From: Arthrobacter sp. 135MFCol5.1 | Lineage (GTDB): Bacteria; Actinomycetota; Actinomycetes; Actinomycetales; Micrococcaceae | Assembly: GCF_000374865.1 (NCBI RefSeq) | Contig: NZ_KB895467.1 | Span: forward strand, 1 to 64,000 | Length of the DNA: 64,000 nucleotides | Reading direction: 5' to 3' | Part shown: piece after piece, positions 60,463 to 64,000 of the stretch | How positions within the stretch are numbered: position 1 is the stretch's first letter | Layout of the letters: each line of letters starts with the position of its first letter | Notes under the pieces: generated by a model | Told to the model about the DNA's origin: nothing | The model's database searches: none | The model's input: the letters and a program-made list of their open reading frames with translations, nothing else | Translations under genes and position numbers: made by a program

Positions 60463-62094
60463 TTGTCAGAGTTCACGACGCCCGGCGGCGACGCTGCCCG
60501 GGATGAAAACCCGGCCCGCTTCCGGCCTTCTGCCGTAGCGCCCGTTCCGCTGGCCGCCGTCGGCAATGCCCTGGGAGTAACGGTTCCCGCTCCGGCCGCC
60601 GAGGTGCAGGTCAGCGGCATCTCCATCAACTCCCGCACCGTGGAGCCCGGCGACCTGTATGTGGCACTGCCCGGGGCAAGCCGGCACGGCGCGGACTTCG
60701 CCACGGACGCCATCGAAGCCGGTGCGGCCGCAGTGCTGACAGACGACGCCGGCGCCCGGCTCCTTGCCCTTGCCGCGGACACGCCCGTCCCGGTGCTGGT
60801 GGTGGACAGCCCGCGGAACGAGGTGGGGCCCCTCTCCGCGTTGATCTACCGGAGCCAGTCCGCGGATGGCCGTCCGCTGCAGCTTTTTGGGGTTACCGGA
60901 ACCAACGGGAAGACCACCACCACCTACTTCATCACCTCGCTCCTGCGGGCCCTTGGACGGCAGGCGGGCCTGATCGGCACCATCGAAATCCAGGCCGGGG
61001 GAGAACCTGTTCCCAGCCTCCTCACCACTCCTGAATCACCCGAGGTCCACGGATTGCTGGCGCTCATGCATGAGCGCGGGCTCGACGCCGCAGCCATGGA
61101 AGTGTCCTCCCACGCCATCTCCTACCAGCGGGTGGACGGGCTGCTCTTCGACGTCGCCGGATTCACGAACCTCACCCAGGACCACCTGGACCTGCACGGA
61201 ACCATGGACGGCTACTTCGCCACGAAGGCGGAACTGTTCACCCCCGCGCGCGCCAGGAAGGCCGTGGTGACGGTCGACGACGAGTGGGGCCGCCGGCTTG
61301 CCGGCGATGCCCAGGTGCCGGTCACCACGCTCAGCACCAGCGGCAACACGCCCGCCGACTGGCGCGTGACATCGACGTCGCCGCGCGGGCTCGGAACCGA
61401 CGTCACCCTCACGGGGCCGGCAGGGGCCGTCCTGAACCTCCACACCGGGCTGCCGGGCAGCTTCAACGTTGCCAACGCGGCCCTTGCCGCACTGATGGTC
61501 CTTGCCTCCGGCGTAGACGCCGCAGACCTCCAAGCCGCACTGGACAGTGCCGACCCCTTTACCGTTGAAGTCCCGGGCCGCATGCAGCTGGTCTCCGACC
61601 GGCCCGCCGCCGTCGTCGACTTTGCCCACAACACCGACGCACTGGCGCGGGCACTGGAAGCGGTCCGCTCACCCGAGCCCGGCTCACGGCTGATCGTGGT
61701 GTTCGGCGCCACGGGGCAGCGGGACCAAGGCAAGCGTCCGGCCATGGGCGCCATTGCCGCGCGACTCGCTGACACCGTGATCATCACCGATGACGACCCG
61801 CACGACGAAGATGCCGCGGCCATCCGCGCGGACGTGCTGGCGGGGGCCCGGGAGGCCGTGCAGAATGAAGCGCTTGAAACAGAGCTGCTGGAAGTCTTCC
61901 CGCGGGCGGAGGCCATCCGCCGAGCCGCAGAACTCGCACGCCCGCAGGACACCCTTCTTGTCGCAGGCCGCGGCCACGAGGTCTGGCAGGAGGTAAAAGG
62001 CGTCAACCTCGCCCTGGACGACCGGGTGGAACTCCGCAGCGCCTTGACAGCCAGGGGATTCAACGTTCTCCATGACGACCGGATAGAGTCCTAG
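60463..62094 (+). CDS. murE: UDP-MurNAc-tripeptide synthetase, predicted L-lysine-adding MurE
   Basis: A 543-residue Mur ligase. ATP motif GVTGTNGKTTTTYF and VFGATGQRDQGKRPAMG are present. The position that reads DNPR in meso-DAP enzymes reads DDDPHDE here, lacking the Arg that holds the DAP carboxylate, so L-Lys is predicted. TTG 60463 has GGAGA upstream and was chosen over GTG 60412, which lacks a ribosome site; the start is not certain. Confidence 0.92.
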   Translation: MSEFTTPGGDAARDENPARFRPSAVAPVPLAAVGNALGVTVPAPAAEVQVSGISINSRTVEPGDLYVALPGASRHGADFATDAIEAGAAAVLTDDAGARLLALAADTPVPVLVVDSPRNEVGPLSALIYRSQSADGRPLQLFGVTGTNGKTTTTYFITSLLRALGRQAGLIGTIEIQAGGEPVPSLLTTPESPEVHGLLALMHERGLDAAAMEVSSHAISYQRVDGLLFDVAGFTNLTQDHLDLHGTMDGYFATKAELFTPARARKAVVTVDDEWGRRLAGDAQVPVTTLSTSGNTPADWRVTSTSPRGLGTDVTLTGPAGAVLNLHTGLPGSFNVANAALAALMVLASGVDAADLQAALDSADPFTVEVPGRMQLVSDRPAAVVDFAHNTDALARALEAVRSPEPGSRLIVVFGATGQRDQGKRPAMGAIAARLADTVIITDDDPHDEDAAAIRADVLAGAREAVQNEALETELLEVFPRAEAIRRAAELARPQDTLLVAGRGHEVWQEVKGVNLALDDRVELRSALTARGFNVLHDDRIES

Positions 62095-62100
62095 ACCGAG

Positions 62101-63564
62101 ATGATTGCATTTACTGCGGCGGAAATCGCCGAAATCACCAACGGGCGCCTGGACGCCGATCCCGGAATTACGCCCCTTTCGGTGGTGACGGATTCACGCG
62201 AAGCCACGCAGGGTTCGCTTTACGTCGCGAAGCCGGGCGAACAGGCCGACGGCCACGATTTCGTGGACGCCGCCTTTGCTGCCGGGGCCATTTTGGCCCT
62301 CGTTGAACGCCCGGTCGCTGCGCCGGACGGCCGGGGCTACCCGACAGTCCTGGTTGCCGATGCCGTCCTCGCCATGGGCGCCCTCGCCGCCGAAGCAGTC
62401 CGACGGATCCGCGCCGCTCGCTCGGCAGCAGGTGACCAGCTGACGGTCGTTGGCATCACCGGTTCAGCGGGTAAGACCACCACCAAGGACCTCCTGGCCG
62501 GCATACTCTCCACCCAGGGGGCAACCGTAGCGCCACAGGGTTCCTACAACGGTGAGGTTGGCGTCCCGCTGACAGTGTTCCGGGCCGGAACCGGCACCCG
62601 CTACCTGGTCATTGAAATGGGTGCCACGGGGATTGGACACATCCGCTACCTGGCGGAGATGGTCAAACCCGACATCGGAGTTGTGCTCGCCGTAGGAACG
62701 GCCCACGCAGGCGAATTCGGGGGAGTGGATAACATCGCCCGGGCCAAGGGCGAGATGGTTGAAGGACTCACCAGTGCGGGCACCGCGATCATCAACCTCG
62801 ACGACGAACGCGTGGCTGCGATGCGCAGCCGGACCTCCGCGACGGTCCTCGGGTTCTCCGCGGAAGGCCGCCCGGATGCCGTGGTGCAGGCGCTGAATGC
62901 CGACACGAACGCTGAGGGCTGCCCGGAATTCGATCTCCAGTTGCCGGACGGCGAAGCGCCACGGCACGTCCGCAGCCGGCTCATCGGCGCCCACCACGTG
63001 GGTAACCTGCTGGCGGCAGCCTCAGCTGCGTGTGCCGCAGGGGTGCCGGGGGACCGCATCGCTGAATCACTGAGCCAGCAGGCCGCCGCGAGCCGCTGGC
63101 GGATGGAACGCACCGAACGCCCGGACGGCGTCACGATCATCAACGACGCTTACAACGCCAACCCTGAATCAATGCGTGCCGCCTTGCGCACCCTGGCCGA
63201 CCTTGGCCGGGGCCGCCGGACCTGGGCGGTCCTGGGCGCCATGCTGGAACTTGGCGAAGATTCCATTCGCGAGCACACCGCGGTGGGCACCCAGGTGGTA
63301 CGGCTCAACATCTCCAGGTTGCTGGTGGTTGGCCGCGAAGCCCGTGCACTCTACGTTTCCGCCGTCCAGGAAGGATCCTGGGGCGACGAATGCCTCTTCG
63401 CCGAAACCGCCGAAGAGGCCTACCAGATCCTTGACGCCGAACTGCAGCCAGGGGACCTGGTGCTGTTCAAGTCGTCCAACAGCGTTGGGCTTCGCCATTT
63501 GGGCGATCGGATAGCATTACCCCCATCCCCGACACCTGCCGATGAAAGGAGCACTCTGCTGTGA
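62101..63564 (+). CDS. murF: UDP-MurNAc-pentapeptide synthetase MurF
   Basis: A 487-residue Mur ligase adding D-Ala-D-Ala. ATP motif GITGSAGKTTTKDLLAG near 118, then GSYNGEVGVPLT, and NDAYNANPESMRAALR typical of MurF. It begins 6 nt after murE. A TAGAGT at 62084-62089 could provide an extra internal promoter with a short leader. Its end overlaps mraY by 4 nt (GTGA). Confidence 0.96.
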   Translation: MIAFTAAEIAEITNGRLDADPGITPLSVVTDSREATQGSLYVAKPGEQADGHDFVDAAFAAGAILALVERPVAAPDGRGYPTVLVADAVLAMGALAAEAVRRIRAARSAAGDQLTVVGITGSAGKTTTKDLLAGILSTQGATVAPQGSYNGEVGVPLTVFRAGTGTRYLVIEMGATGIGHIRYLAEMVKPDIGVVLAVGTAHAGEFGGVDNIARAKGEMVEGLTSAGTAIINLDDERVAAMRSRTSATVLGFSAEGRPDAVVQALNADTNAEGCPEFDLQLPDGEAPRHVRSRLIGAHHVGNLLAAASAACAAGVPGDRIAESLSQQAAASRWRMERTERPDGVTIINDAYNANPESMRAALRTLADLGRGRRTWAVLGAMLELGEDSIREHTAVGTQVVRLNISRLLVVGREARALYVSAVQEGSWGDECLFAETAEEAYQILDAELQPGDLVLFKSSNSVGLRHLGDRIALPPSPTPADERSTLL

Positions 63565-64000
63565 TTGCTCTCCTGATCGGTGCGGGCCTCGCCCTGCTGT
63601 GCGCCCTCGTCGGCACCCCCTTGTTCATCCGGCTGCTGGTCCGCCGCGGCTATGGCCAATTCATCCGGGACGACGGCCCCACCTCGCACCACACCAAACG
63701 CGGCACGCCCACCATGGGTGGCACCGTCGTCGTTGCCGCGGTCCTGCTCAGCTATGGGCTCACCCACCTCATCATGCTGATGATGAACCCCGACTCGCCC
63801 GGTCCCTCCGCCTCTGCCCTGATCCTGCTGTTCCTGATGGTGGGCATGGGCCTGGTGGGATTCCTGGACGACTTCATCAAGATCTCCCGGCAGCGGAGCC
63901 TTGGTTTGAACGCGAAGGCCAAGCTGATCCTCCAGGCGGCCGTAGGCATCATCTTCGCCATCCTGGCGCTGAACTTTCCCAACGACGCCGGGCTCACGCC
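63561..64000 (+). CDS. mraY: Phospho-MurNAc-pentapeptide translocase MraY (partial, cut by window end)
   Basis: The first 146 codons of an integral membrane enzyme that makes lipid I. GTG 63561 overlaps the murF stop. The visible part has the first membrane helix (IALLIGAGLALLCALVG), DDGPTSHHTKRGTPTMGGT, and the catalytic segment GFLDDFIK. No stop occurs before 64000, so the gene continues beyond the window. Confidence 0.95.
   Translation, partial: MIALLIGAGLALLCALVGTPLFIRLLVRRGYGQFIRDDGPTSHHTKRGTPTMGGTVVVAAVLLSYGLTHLIMLMMNPDSPGPSASALILLFLMVGMGLVGFLDDFIKISRQRSLGLNAKAKLILQAAVGIIFAILALNFPNDAGLT

Overview
The window is high-GC actinobacterial chromosome, most likely from Arthrobacter, Pseudarthrobacter or a close Micrococcaceae relative. 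The evidence is the 5S rRNA sequence, frequent GTG/TTG starts, and gene order shared with Mycobacterium tuberculosis (tlyA-nadK-recN-pyrG-nudix-xerD, parA-scpA-scpB-rluB-cmk-der, gcvH-garA-merR-bfn-merR, aroG-pknL-Rv2175c-idsA, mraZ-rsmH-ftsL-ftsI-murE-murF-mraY). The MurE substrate motif points to L-lysine rather than meso-DAP peptidoglycan, which fits this family. No transposase, integrase remnant, phage gene or CRISPR array was seen.

Layout. 1-760: the end of an rRNA operon (5S and terminator) and a 32-bp tandem repeat. 760-11028: housekeeping genes (repeat-rich TPR protein, HAD phosphatase, tlyA, nadK, recN, pyrG, nudix, xerD). 11029-23340: an accessory block inserted in the conserved xerD-parA order. 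It holds an ECF sigma factor with a membrane partner, a Nudix hydrolase, the methylcitrate operon gntR-prpD-prpB-prpC facing prpE, and a dicarboxylate two-component system facing dctA. 23497-31324: chromosome segregation (parA, scpAB), RluB, TyrA, Cmk, an acyltransferase and Der. 31473-36656: tRNA-Pro, an Fpg/Nei glycosylase, then gcvH-garA-ftsR-bfn-merR and an orphan ParA. 36960-48077: pyruvate carboxylase, acyl-CoA ligase, ROK kinase, two paralogous alpha/beta hydrolases, a PlsC acyltransferase and class II DAHP synthase. 48113-55283: PASTA kinase, LysM transglycosylase, Rv2175c-like protein, prenyl synthase, lipoprotein and DinB. 55531-64000: the start of the division and cell-wall cluster, cut by the window edge inside mraY.

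How the genes work together. Propionyl-CoA made by PrpE enters the methylcitrate cycle (PrpC, PrpD, PrpB), giving succinate and pyruvate. C4-dicarboxylates enter through DctA. Pyruvate carboxylase and GarA (a regulator of 2-oxoglutarate metabolism) act at the same central-carbon junction. The right third couples wall synthesis to Ser/Thr phosphorylation.

The most notable non-coding signals are: five pentamers spaced exactly 9 bp apart (MtrA-like) abutting the -10 of the LysM transglycosylase gene; three 10-bp direct repeats filling the mraZ promoter spacer, with a 16-nt inverted copy upstream; two TGTATACA palindromes exactly 63 bp apart between gntR-prp and prpE; an inverted repeat whose right arm overlaps a TTGACC-N17-TAACGT promoter before the Rv1830-like gene; and a recurring TAGNNT box 6-8 nt before start codons that predicts leaderless mRNAs.
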